From positions 33,461,154 through 33,525,153 of the forward strand of contig CM033396.1 of assembly GCA_019426215.1 (NCBI GenBank): 64,000 bases of DNA, given 5' to 3'. Made by a program: the position numbers and the translations under genes. The notes beneath the pieces are model-generated. The model saw only the letters and a list, made by a program, of their open reading frames with translations, had not been told where the DNA came from and ran no database searches. Shown here one piece after another: positions 54,244-64,000 of this stretch (its first letter is position 1; the number at the start of each line of letters is the position of its first letter). Source of the DNA: Buddleja alternifolia (taxonomy: Eukaryota; Streptophyta; Magnoliopsida; Lamiales; Scrophulariaceae).

Positions 54244-55811
54244 ACTCCCCCAAACTTATCAATTGCTCGACCTCGAGCAATAAAAGGTCTAGGGTACGAA
54301 AAACATCATCAATCAAGGGAGGAAACAAAGAAAAGAAAAACTACCTAGCTCACTTTCGTGGAGTAAACGGTTGCACTTAGCGGGTGCAACAAGCCTTTAA
54401 ATCTTTGAGTTACCTCAAAGGACGAGTTATAGTCTCGTGAGGGTTTGCATATGATATACCCACAAAATCTAACAAATTTCCAACCCAACCAAATTAATAC
54501 ATATCAACATAATTAACAAGAATAAATGGCACAAAATCATCCTTTTACAGCTCACAAATATATATACATATCAACTACTTTTGCTCATGTGACACCAATA
54601 CTCGAAAAGACTCCACAGGGTGTAGTGAAAATAAATCTAAGGTATTATAGCCTCCTTACCAAATTTTGGACATTAATCCCATATCTATCAACTTTTGATC
54701 AAACACAAAGTATAAGAATCATAGAAAATCTCATAGCCATTTAAATTTCATTATCTCAACCATTCAAACTTTCAATTCATATAAAACTTTCCCATTAACT
54801 TCATTAAGGCTAGATCATGTGCAATGTTTTATTCCATTAGGATTTCTATGGCACCCATGTAACAAGCTTTAGATCAATGACTCCCAAACTAGATAGTTTT
54901 GGGGCATTAAGTGTAAAGACACTCCTAAGGATTTAATCACTCGAGTGTCAAAGGTCACGAAATAAAACTAGATCTTTTAAACAATTCGCTTCTTTTTGGC
55001 TTGAGCTTAGCTCAAATTAGCATAATAGTACAGTATATAGGCATGGAACTTTTCACCTCCAGTACATATTAGCCTGACCACTTTTGGTCATACCAAACTT
55101 CAACCTTTTTAATTCATTGTTTAGAAAAAATTACAACTCATCTTATAACCTTATGAGAAATCTAAGTTAATATTTCCGGGAAAAATTCCTTAAGTGTCTC
55201 AAGATGGTTATCCTCTCAACTCCTCTACCCTCGATTTATGTGCATTGTGAATCATATAAGGAAATCATTCTCATCTAGGGTCTCCACGAGCAATTTCAAA
55301 GATATATATGTTCCATTAAATTCAATTTATTTCAAGAAATCGTGCCATTTTTCCAAGTTAATCAATTTTAATGCATCAATTGGAAGGACTAAAAAAAAAA
55401 TTCATGCTTGATTTTTTAACATAAACACATATAAACATGATAGCATACAAATTCCCCCAAACTTGAGCTAAACGAGGAACACATGAAAGGACAAAAATAG
55501 CAAACACATGGTGATCAATCATATGAATGTATTAAAACCACAAAGTACTACCCACATATACCCCCAAACTTAAACTCAACATTGTCCCCAATGTTGTCTC
55601 ACATAAACACATACAAAAGGTATAAGAGCACTTACAATCAAGGATTGTTGAAAAACAATCCTTCCTCACAAATATGTTCCAAATCAAACTCATCTCATCT
55701 CATCAAAATAGCTAGCCATTGCGGGGTAATAGTGTAAGAAAAAAAAAATTTAATAAAAATAAAATAAATACTTAAAACTTGCAATAAAATAAAAAATTAA
55801 AATTAAACAAG

Positions 55812-55829
55812 TCCCCGGCAACGGCGCCA
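55812..55829 (-). promoter_or_regulatory. Primer-binding site, tRNA-Asp type (G3)
   Basis: Minus strand TGGCGCCGTTGCCGGGGA, six bases inside LTR E. Confidence 0.9.
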
Positions 55830-55835
55830 AAAACT

Positions 55836-56811
55836 TGACACGAGAAATCCTCACGTGTTTGCATAGCAAGTGGACTGGTCGTGTGTAGTAATAAAGTGGA
55901 CAATGAAGTCCGGGTTGTCGAACCTCAAGGACTTGTTATTTTGTTTATGATTTTAAAGCAATTGAAGAACTTAAACTAAAATAAGAATTAACTAAAATAT
56001 TATAGAAGTAAGATATAAGAAACAAGATGTCGAAATCAAGATAGCTATGGAAGAGAGCAACTAAGACACATGTGTTGGCATAAATTAATCAATTTTTATT
56101 ATAAACATGTTCTCATATTATTAGACTAATGTTGCTTTGGTGGAAAAAACCTTAATTAATTACTACCCGATCTCTCGGTCATAATAACCCTATGACTACG
56201 TGACGGTTCTCGAAATATGTCTATCCGAGAATCAAATCATTAGCCAAGCATTCTCGTTCTAGAATTTCCCCGGATTAATCCGGCTAACTGCACCCGGAAA
56301 TCTTTACCTATCTCTAGGGGAATTCCCTATTTTTTACGGATTATGTGATGATCCTCTTTGCACCTTAAATTATCTTCTCTCGAACGAATAATTTAAGCAA
56401 TAAATCATGCATATGGTAGCTAAGCATATGATGCATTCAAACAAGATCAAGACACAAAGCAACGATAGAATTAATATGAAAAACACAATTTATAACTCAA
56501 TTATCATAATTTAGCCTCAACATGGGCTTAGTTCGAAGAATCTATTTCATCATAAAAGATAAAAGATAGGAACTTAAATTAAGATTCATATTCATAGACA
56601 AAAACAAATCTAAATCTAAGAAACTCCCTCGTATTTTTGATGGTTGAACTTCGATCTTCATCTCTTCCATGCTTCTTGATTTCTTCACCTTCAAAGGTTG
56701 TTGATAATCTTCATAACTAATCTAAGGATGATGAAGATGATGATAGGATGTGTTTAGGCTCCCCCAATGGGGAATGTATTTTCAAGTGTCTTTGTAGGAT
56801 GGTCTTCAATC
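55836..56811 (-). repeat. 5' LTR of G3 (LTR E), truncated
   Basis: Matches LTR D from its 3' end up to the phrase GATTGAAGACCATCC just after the TATA box; the U3 part is missing. Confidence 0.9.
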
Positions 56812-56985
56812 TATTGCTTTTAAAATCTTTAAATCTTTAGTTTCATTTAATTCTTGCTTGCTTTAAATTCAAGAAGTCTAAAATACAAGTCTCTATAGGT
56901 TCGACATTCTGGACTTATTGTCCACTTTATTACTACACACGACCAGTCCACTTGTTGTGCAAACACGTGAGGATTTCTCATGTCA
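56812..56985 (+). repeat. Last 174 bp of the G1 3' LTR
   Basis: Matches the end of the G1 5' LTR (33595-33766) from TATTGCTTTTAAAATC to TTCTCATGTCA, with several substitutions. Followed by TGTTA, the right duplication of G1. Confidence 0.88.
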
Positions 56986-57600
56986 TGTTATTTCTCTTTC
57001 ATACTAGAGATTCAGCCTCTATTAAAATAAAATTCTTGTCTTTTTTCTGAAATCAATTGTTGTTTAGTTTAGTCCCAGATATACGCTCCATTAACTTTTT
57101 AATTACTATAGTAGGCAATATTATCATTTTTATTATCATGTCTATTGTGATTTTTACTTTTTAATTATTATAGTAGGCAATATTATCATTTTTATTATCA
57201 TGTCTATTGTGATTTTTTTTACTTTTTAAAATGTAATGACCAGTTTTTCTTTTCTAAAAGAAGATATGGACAGATCAAGTGCATTTCATTTTAATGCGTC
57301 TTTTATTTAAACTTTAAAGTGGCAGGACCTTTTGCTAAAAGCCTAAAACCATTTACTTTCAAGTGTATTAAAGTGGAAAGTGCATATACAAATTGTGGCA
57401 AATAAAAAAACAATGATGATAAACTTTCACAATAAATGTTTTACAAATACAATAATAAACTTTCACATATACGTATTCAGTATTTCGTTAGATTAAAATT
57501 TAAAAAGTGGAAAAGAAGTCATGTTTTCTCTTTTATTCTCCAGAACCCTATATCCAATCATTTATAAGTAAACGAAAAATTGTTTTAATCGTATCTTTTA
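56986..57600. repeat. Flank with a 62-bp tandem duplication
   Basis: TATAGTAGGCAATATTATCA recurs at 57108 and 57170 (period 62, 57094-57217). Otherwise AT-rich without a gene. Confidence 0.75.
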
Positions 57601-57753
57601 GGGGACAAATACACATAACGCACCTGTGAAAAAAAAAATTATCAAAAAACCTCCTTACCATTTCAAAAATTATACACACGGCCTCCCCTAGTATTTTTTA
57701 ATATAAACATTTGTATAAAGATGAAAATACCTCTACCTTTTTAAGGAATTTAC

Positions 57754-59610
57754 GGGCCTTTGGACATTGCACCCTTCAATTACCACCTTTTGGCACAATG
57801 CACCCTTAAATTCGATTTTTGGCACTTTGCATCATTAAATTGCATGTAGCTTGCCACTTTGCACCCTCAAGCATCTAACTCACTTATAAGACTAGTTCAC
57901 TCATTTTTTAGAGGGCAAAAATGTCAATCTCTGAATATGTAGCAGATTGCACCTTTAAATTGCGACTTTTTGGCACAATACACCCTTAAATTGTAATCTT
58001 TTTTGCGCAATGCTCTCTTGTTGATATTTTTTTGGCTCTTTGCTGGAACACATTTAATTTAGAAACCTTTTTTCTCAACTCTCTATGCTCCAATGAACAA
58101 TAGTTCTCTCATAAGGCATTACAATTGAGTTTTCCTTTTTTTTTAAAAAAAAAAAAGCTGTCGGAGTATCCATGAAAAACAAAGGTAGTGACGGAAAGAA
58201 TGCTCAAGTTTGGAAAACCATGTGTTTTAGCCAGGGGACAAGAGTGAGCGTCGAGTCGAGTCGAGCTCAAGTTTTTTTCATCTCAAGCCGAGCCTAAAGA
58301 GCCAAGCTTTTTTAGTGAGTTGAGCTCGAACCAATTATACCTTTTTGGGGCTCGCGAGCCTGTATAGAAAAATATTTACTTATTTAGTAATATTATATAA
58401 ATAATAATATAAATTTAATATTTAGCAACATATATATTAATACAAAATTAATGATATATATTAATAAAACATTAATAATATTTATGTATTTGATATTTTT
58501 CTCTTGAGGCGAGCTCGATTTGCCCGTTTTGAGATCGATCTCAAAAAATTTGGCTCAACTCGAGCTCGGCTTGTGTTCATCCAAAATCGGGGCTCAGAAG
58601 GTGGATAGTGAATTTGAAAACACCTATCCCCATAGGAACTTCCTTACAAATGTCTAAATGGCAAAAATTATCCATAAACTATCGTCTTTAACCAATGACC
58701 ATGTCACTAATGTGTCAGCAAAATGCATCTATAAGATAATTCTACGTCAACTTTAGCTGGAAACAAAACATTTGATGAACAACACATCAACTGCTAACTA
58801 TTAATAAGGTGAACACACTGATGCTCTAAAAATATTAGAAGTTTATGCCAATCCAAAATATCTATCTCACATTTCAGCATTATTATAAAGTAAAAGGAGA
58901 TTAATAAAGTAACATCCAATTCAAGGAGGGGACAACAGTGACTCAAATAGCATAGTTATCAAAACTTAAAAATATTAAAAACGGTTCAAATCTTAATCCA
59001 TAAACAAATTTGCAATCTTTAAAGCATAATCTCAACCAATCACATGTTTACAACTCAAAATTAAGAAATCAATGTATCATTTCAATCAATCAAAATTAAT
59101 AAATATATCACTTAACCAATCAAAAATACCCAAAAATATAATCAATCTAGGTTAATAAATCAATTATACAATCTCGTGATTGTAGAATTTCCTTGATTGT
59201 GCAATTCTTGAAACTTGCACTTCAACAAGTGTGTTCTCCTTAATTGAGCAATCAAGTTCAATTATTGCTCATTGGAGCATAGAGAGTTGAGAAAAAGATT
59301 TATAAATTGAGTGTGTTCCAGCAAAGAGTTAAAAAATATCAATAACGGTGCATTGCGCAAAAAAGTGGCAATTTAAGGGTGCAAAGTGCCAACAATGCAA
59401 TTTAAGGGTGTATTATGCCAAAATGTGGCAATTTGAGGGTGCAATTCGCCAAAATATTTAGAGATTGACGTCCTTACCCTCCAGTTAGATGCTTGAGGTT
59501 AGAAAGTACCAAGCTACATGCAATCTAATGGTGGAAAGTGCCAAAAATTGAATTTAAGGTTGCGTTATACCGAAGGGTGGTAATTAAAGGGTGCAATATG
59601 CCAAAAGCCC
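57754..59610. mobile_element. Mutator-type MITE nested in 57601-60594, target duplication GGAATTTAC/GAAATTTAC
   Basis: Ends GGGCCTTTGGACATTGCACC and, reversed, GGGCTTTTGGCATATTGCAC; flanks (57745-57753, 59611-59619) match 8 of 9. Long arms repeat phrases such as TTGGCACAATGCACCC and GGGTGCAAAGTGCCA. It carries a hAT-like piece at about 58235-58582. Confidence 0.8.
58235..58582. mobile_element. hAT-like MITE remnant, GAGTCGAGCTC type
   Basis: Left GTGAGCGTCGAGTCGAGTCG and right GAGCTCGGCTTGTGTTCATC are imperfect inverted repeats with the GAGCTCG motif typical of a common plant hAT MITE. The target duplication was not verifiable. Confidence 0.45.
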
Positions 59611-59739
59611 GAAATTTACAATATAATTTTTCTATTTAGTTTTATATTATTTAAGTATTTTAATTTAATTTTTTATTTTCATTTCTTCACCAGAACCTTA
59701 ATCTTAAAATACCTTTTTCCACTACCCACCATCCAAATT

Positions 59740-60000
59740 CAAATTAAGAACCACCCAATCATCAACACTCAAACGCGTCTGGCCAACCCGCACCACCGCC
59801 GCCGCCGCCGCGTCGGTGGCATGAAATTAAAGCGAACGCCACCGCCATCACATCTCTCAACCGGAACCCACGTGTCGTCGGACTTGTAAAATGCAAATTG
59901 ATCCATCGGTCATTGCCATAAGCATGAAGGTAAGAATGAGCTCAGACATTGATTTTGCCCATTTAGCTGCAGATCGATTGACAAACACAAGCCATGGAAG
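59740..60000. other. GC-rich island, possible captured gene fragment
   Basis: Within the Mutator-type element: CACCACCGCCGCCGCC then exon-like sequence with GCATGAAGGTAAGAATG, an exon-intron-like context. No open frame long enough to name. Confidence 0.3.
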
Positions 60001-60603
60001 CCAAGTGAAATAAAATCAAAAGTCTAAACAAAGATTGGTATAAATTAATCCAGATATAGGAACAGGTTCAGGTTTAATGGATTTGTTGCAGGTTTATACG
60101 GTATTATTTTATTTATTTTAATGATGATTTATTAATTATTTCCTTTAATTTGTTATATTTTAGTTATTTGAGTTTAATTTAATTAAAGTGGTAAAAGAAA
60201 ATATTTATAATATGATAATGGATATTTTGATTGCATAAAGGTAGTTTAAGATTAATTTAAGGGTATTTCATGTCATATTTAAATGTAAAATTGAAAATTT
60301 GAGCTCTTATAATAATTTGTGGAGTTTTAATATCATTCACACAGTATATAAATGTAAATCTGGACCGTCGATTTTGTCATATTTGATCCAATGGTTGTTA
60401 TACCAAAAGCAAAATTGTCCAAAAAGGTCAAAATAATTATAATTACTTGCACAACGCGGGAGTGAGGCGAGTAGGGGGCTAAATGTCTCTTTATTTTTTT
60501 TTATTAAGGGTGTTTTTTAATTATTTTTTTTTCTTTCCATATTGGAGTAAGTTCACAATTCGAGAAATCACTGGGGGTTATTTGTATTTATCCCTATATT
60601 TTA

Positions 60604-61041
60604 ATAATCACATTTTTGGAAATGGTGCATAAATATGCCAGTTATCTTGTGTGAGCATATATGAACATGCTACTTTGGGTTACTTATTAATTATCTAAGT
60701 TGAATAGCTTCATTTTAGTATTACTATAATTTAATATACTGGGTGGATTATAAATCTACCTCCTTGTGGTATACCTAAAGAAAAATAAATTCTGTGCAGA
60801 AACAAAAATAAAAAATATCCTTGTCAAAAACAAAAGTAATTTAGTTCACGTGTTTGCCATGTGTTTATAATACTATTTTGCCATGTGTTTATAATACTAT
60901 TTCACTCATAACCTAACAACCATTGGATTTAATATGCTAAAAGTCAATGGCCAACATTAATTATCTATATGTTTATTGAACTCAATTTATTAATATTACC
61001 CTTGATCTTGATAGAGATTACTTACTCATATTTATACAAAT

Positions 61042-61072
<31 letters not shown>
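60604..61072. other. Intergenic with short repeats
   Basis: A 25-bp unit TTGCCATGTGTTTATAATACT is duplicated in tandem (60852-60901). An (AT)n microsatellite lies at 61047-61072. No gene. Confidence 0.5.
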
Positions 61073-61074
<2 letters not shown>

Positions 61075-61560
61075 ATGTGTGTCCGATTCACACCAATAAT
61101 ATTTATATAATAAAAATGAGAAATTGAGAGTGTAATATGTAGGTAATGAGTAATGTAAGAGCTAATATTGCATAAGAACACGTAAGGGCTTTATTCATCA
61201 TCAAATGTAGGTATTTATATAAGTTGAATGACATCGGGCTAAATAAGGTAAGTAAAATCGAGCTGATATCCTTCCTTATTTATCCCTTGCAGATCTGGCT
61301 ATTTAAGGTAAGTCTTGAGGTCCACGAGATTGGGCTGGATCCATCCGAGAATAGACCTTGATTTGATTGGATCACATCGGCTTGCTTTGGTAAGTCCTTT
61401 GACTGATATCTTTAATGAATCTTCATTAATATTTTGATTGGAGCTTATCTCCTAAAAGTCTTTCTTTCCTCTTATAGGACCCTGGCCCTGCTCCGCGTAT
61501 AGCTGGCATCTCCAGCCGTGTCATAATTGATTTGGGTTTTGGCCTTTCATGATTTATAGG
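61073..61560 (-). repeat. LTR-like sequence, minus orientation
   Basis: The minus strand shows a TATA box (CTTATATAAATACC, about 61210-61223), then GATGAATAAAGCCCTTACG (AATAAA signal) and ends ACACACATCA at 61073. The left border TG fits an LTR end; the right border and duplication are not resolved. Confidence 0.4.
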
Positions 61561-62298
61561 CATACTTTAGTGTGGACTTGTTAGCTTGGCCCAATGGATT
61601 ATTTCCACACACATCAATAGTTTGCCCAACTCTGAAGTTTGACAAAGTCAAGCTGTGAGAGTTGTGAAAAGAAATGAGGCCTAAGCTGACAAAAATTGCA
61701 ATACTTCTTGAATTTTTGAAAATTTTATTTGGGCTCCAAATTGGGCTAAAAGTCCTTCTGTTCATCTGGCTATGGGTTAGTATTGGGCTTCGCCCTACTC
61801 CATATGTCAGGTGTCATGCGGGTTCTAGAACGGTCTCCAGAAAACCCTAAATCACAATGTGACTTGATGGACAAGTCACAAACGCTTGCCCTTCCCCATG
61901 CTCTGGAACTGGCGCCAACTTCCCTAGGTCAAAGCGCCATCATAATTGCCCTGGGACTCCGCGAAATTCGGCCACGTGTGTGCCTTGCTAGCCAAGCCCG
62001 ACTTTTTGGTGGTTGAAAATCTTTTAACTTTTCTTTTTTAGTTTCAAAAAAATCTTTAACTGCCTTGTTTGGATGATTTCTTCTTTCCTTCTTTACTTCT
62101 TCTCTTCTTAGTTTAAAAACTCCCCCAATTTCTCTCCTTTCCTTCCGCCATTATTGTCATCATCCAATTTTGGAGGTTTCAACTTCCATCTCCCCATGTT
62201 TGCCGCTCAAAATTCTCCCAGGTATTTCTCTCTCTTTTCTTCACTTTTGTTTATAATTTGTTATGTGTGCTATCTTCTTCCTTGTATTTCCTGAAAAA
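61561..62298. other. Leader-like region before the right-end gene relic
   Basis: GC content rises (61780-62010) with a 77-codon frame (61783-62016) lacking a known domain, followed by a CT-rich stretch (62080-62160) and a possible donor CCCAG/GTATTT at 62220. Probably the 5' part of the element that carries the next gene. Confidence 0.35.
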
Positions 62299-64000
62299 AT
62301 GTCTCATGTCTCAAACCCAAACTCTATCTCTTCCGACAATAATGTTGAAATACTCGTCCCTCCGGCAATTCCATCAGTGGCTCCATCTCCTGGAAATGTA
62401 GCCAGAAATCTCCCTTTTCCTTCCTTCTCTTTAGGGGATTCTCACAGTGTCACCCAGACTCGTACTTTTGTGCACTTGGATTCTTTCTCTCAAGTCCTCG
62501 TGTTTCCTGATTTACTTCCCCTTCACATACTATCTCCTGCGCAGGTCAGGCTGGTGCTCCCTCAGACGATGAGGGCCTGTACCAACCAATTCAGGAGGCC
62601 TTAAATAAGGCCGATGAACTTGCCTTGAGTAATCAGAAAAGAGCCTAATGGCTGCTCCAGGTGCGCAATTCTGGAATATTTTTCGGTCTCGTTTTACCCA
62701 CCATCAGGAGCAAATGATTCGGGCCAATTATGGGACTCCTCTATCGTATCGCATTATATTCCCAACGACTGAGGATAGAGAGCACCTTCCTCCTCCGGGC
62801 ATTGTTTGTTTTTATGTGGCTCATCTTAAGGTTGGTTTACGTTTTCCAATCGCTTCCATGTACATCTCTATTGCTAGTCATTTTAGGTTTCCTTTGAATC
62901 AGTTGGCCCCAAATGCTATGCGTATCATTGTTAGTTTTGCTGTTTTATTGAAAATTTTGGGCCACCGCCCTATAGTCGACTTCTTTTATTCCCTTTGTCT
63001 ACCTCGTTGTTTAGGGGGAGATAAAGGTGTATTTTATCTCACTTCTCGGGGTGATGCCAAGTTTCTTACTCGTTATCCACCCTCGGAACGTGACTGGAAA
63101 AATAACTTTTTCTTTATTGCTTCGCCTGAGAAAGTCATCTGGGATTTTCCTCGGGATTTCTTGCAAAGTTAGAGGGTCGCAATCTTTACCCCTACCCTTC
63201 TAGGTCTCCTTACCACCAAAGTTTGTTAACATACTTGAACTTGATCGAATGTGATGTTGGGAAATTGGTTGATCGTCTTCTATTGCGTCATTACGAATTG
63301 AGTCCATTTGATGTTGATATGCGGGGTAAAACAATAAGTAGTAGAAATTTGATTAATTCCTCTATTTTTTATATATTTGCTTCTGGTATTTTACTAAGAA
63401 TTGCTCTGATATGGTTGCTACTTTTCTTTCTGTCTTGTAGTTGAAGTGATGGAAAATGCAAGGCTTGTAGAGGCCAGGCGCCATAGGGCTAGACCCTCCG
63501 GTGCAGTTCCGCGAACATTGCATCCATCTCCTGCTGAGAATCCTCCAGGCCACTAACCTTCCCAAACTGCTCACCATTATGCTACGTCTCCCCATGGTTC
63601 AGCGCGAGGTGACTAGGCTAGGTCAGCCCATGATTCAGCTAGAGCTAGAGAAATTGCTGAGGGAAAAAGGCCGGTTGAGGTTTCTTCTGGTGCACCTTCT
63701 CCTAAACGCCCTAACACAAGAGGAATTCAGATCAGGGATGTTGTTCCTCCCATGCACTTTAATACTCCAGACACGCCCGTGCATCGAACTCGATCTCGTG
63801 CTCAAGACACGTCCAGCTATTCAGTGCTGAGGAGTCACGAGCAAGTGTTTCTGCGAAGTTTTCTGAAAAACATGGCGAATTTAGTGGATCGCCCTTTATT
63901 GGACTCTATGACTTCTTGGGATGCCATGAATTTGGCCCTGGCAATGGACCCTAAGGTACTTTTCTGGTCTCCTCTGGTATCCTTCATTTACATTTGCTTG
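62299..64000 (+). pseudogene. Transposon protein with a 'putative gypsy-type' (PF04195-like) domain, decayed, runs off the window
   Basis: A leader frame MSHVSNPNSISSDNN (62299-62604) is Pro/Ser-rich. 62648-63172 holds the domain: PPPGIVCFYVAHLKVGLRFP, then QLAPNAMRIIVSFAVLLKIL and RDWKNNFFFI. A frameshift near 63155 moves the continuation to the frame of AKLEGRNLYPYPS and SLLTYLNLIECDVGKLVDRL. An intron is likely from 63326 to 63440 (GTAAAAC...TTGTAG); exon 2 starts VEVMENARLVEARRHRARPS. In-frame TAA (63554-63556) and TAG (63614-63616) follow, then a long open stretch (KRPVEVSSGAPSPKRPNTRG). The domain is known only from transposon-associated plant proteins; its role is not established. Confidence 0.7.

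Larger units (their letters stand above)
52608..56811 (-). mobile_element. G3: inverted G2-family deletion derivative
   Basis: Minus orientation: LTR E (55836-56811, truncated), primer-binding site 55812-55829, a 1.6-kb interior without a gene, polypurine tract (plus ACTCCCCCAAACTT, 54244-54257), LTR D (52608-54243). The gene is gone: its start ATGGCTAG joins directly to sequence equal to G2 38250 onward, at about 55713. The 5' end with the start of LTR E was lost in a deletion that also removed the end of G1. Confidence 0.9.
32302..56985 (+). mobile_element. G1: old Ty3/gypsy-type LTR element, host of a 24.7-kb nest, target duplication TGTTA
   Basis: TGTTA at 32297-32301 and at 56986-56990 flank TG...CA ends. 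G1's own sequence is 32302-35060, 41357-41965, 51590-52607 and 56812-56985 (about 4.6 kb). It contains a 5' LTR, a tRNA-Asp-type primer-binding site, a decayed gag/protease frame, a C-terminal domain shared with G2, and the last 174 bp of the 3' LTR. G2, a CACTA and G3 are inserted in it, each with its own borders. Confidence 0.88.
57601..60594. mobile_element. Mutator-type element, about 3.0 kb with nested MITE, target duplication TATCTTTTA/TATATTTTA
   Basis: Ends GGGGACAAATACACATAACG and, reversed, GGGATAAATACAAATAACC; flanks at 57592-57600 and 60595-60603 match 8 of 9. A GC-rich island with CCGCCGCCGCC at 59770-59900 may be captured gene sequence. A second Mutator-type MITE sits inside. 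Confidence 0.78.

Noticed and set aside
54526..54744. 72-codon frame in the G3 interior
   Set aside because: Lies antisense in the non-coding 3' region shared with G2; no domain.

Overview
This window is plant nuclear DNA, almost certainly from an angiosperm. It is AT-rich intergenic heterochromatin filled with transposable elements. I found no intact host gene, no tRNA or rRNA gene, and no CRISPR, phage or bacterial feature. The evidence is plant-specific: En/Spm-type CACTA elements with a tnp2 transposase and DUF4218/DUF4216-type regions, a Mutator-like element carrying a plant-mobile-domain gene, Ty3/gypsy LTRs primed by tRNA-Asp, copia-like LTRs primed by initiator tRNA-Met, an L1-type LINE, and many hAT and Mutator MITEs. 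The exact species cannot be told from the sequence.

Layout. 1-3089: small MITEs, including two hAT MITEs with perfect 8-bp target duplications. 3090-9232: a nest of a Mutator-type MITE holding a minus-strand LTR element, which holds a hAT element, which holds a solo LTR; one LTR also carries an organelle-like insert. 9508-10154: another hAT element. 11178-14831: a plus-strand LTR element related to the first one, split by a 1.8-kb non-autonomous CACTA. 14841-23806: a 175-bp Mutator MITE, an LTR split by a 3.1-kb Mutator-like element with two convergent gene remnants, CACTA MITEs, a SINE-like piece, and further Mutator MITEs. 25783-29760: two decayed L1-type LINE copies on the minus strand. 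30150-31560: an old LTR-like repeat.

The centrepiece is 32302-56985, a 24.7-kb nest that can be taken apart base by base. An old Ty3/gypsy-type element (G1, duplication TGTTA) received a younger non-autonomous gypsy element (G2, 35061-41356, duplication GAGGT), a 9.6-kb nearly complete CACTA (41966-51589, duplication TAT), and an inverted deletion derivative of G2 (G3, 52608-56811). The CACTA encodes, both on the minus strand, a tnp2-type transposase broken by one in-frame TGA and a 12-exon TNPA-like protein that runs into a C-terminal Ulp1 (C48) cysteine-protease domain. G2 encodes a 319-aa protein that is neither recognisable Gag nor Pol, and whose C-terminal part is conserved in G1.

57601-60594 is a Mutator-type element with a second Mutator-type MITE inside it. 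The right end (62299-64000) holds a decayed gene with a 'putative gypsy-type transposon' domain that runs off the window. No genes here form a host pathway; the functional pairings are within elements (the two CACTA genes; the two convergent Mutator genes). Family names rest on motifs read by eye. Element boundaries marked with target-site duplications are the firmest calls.
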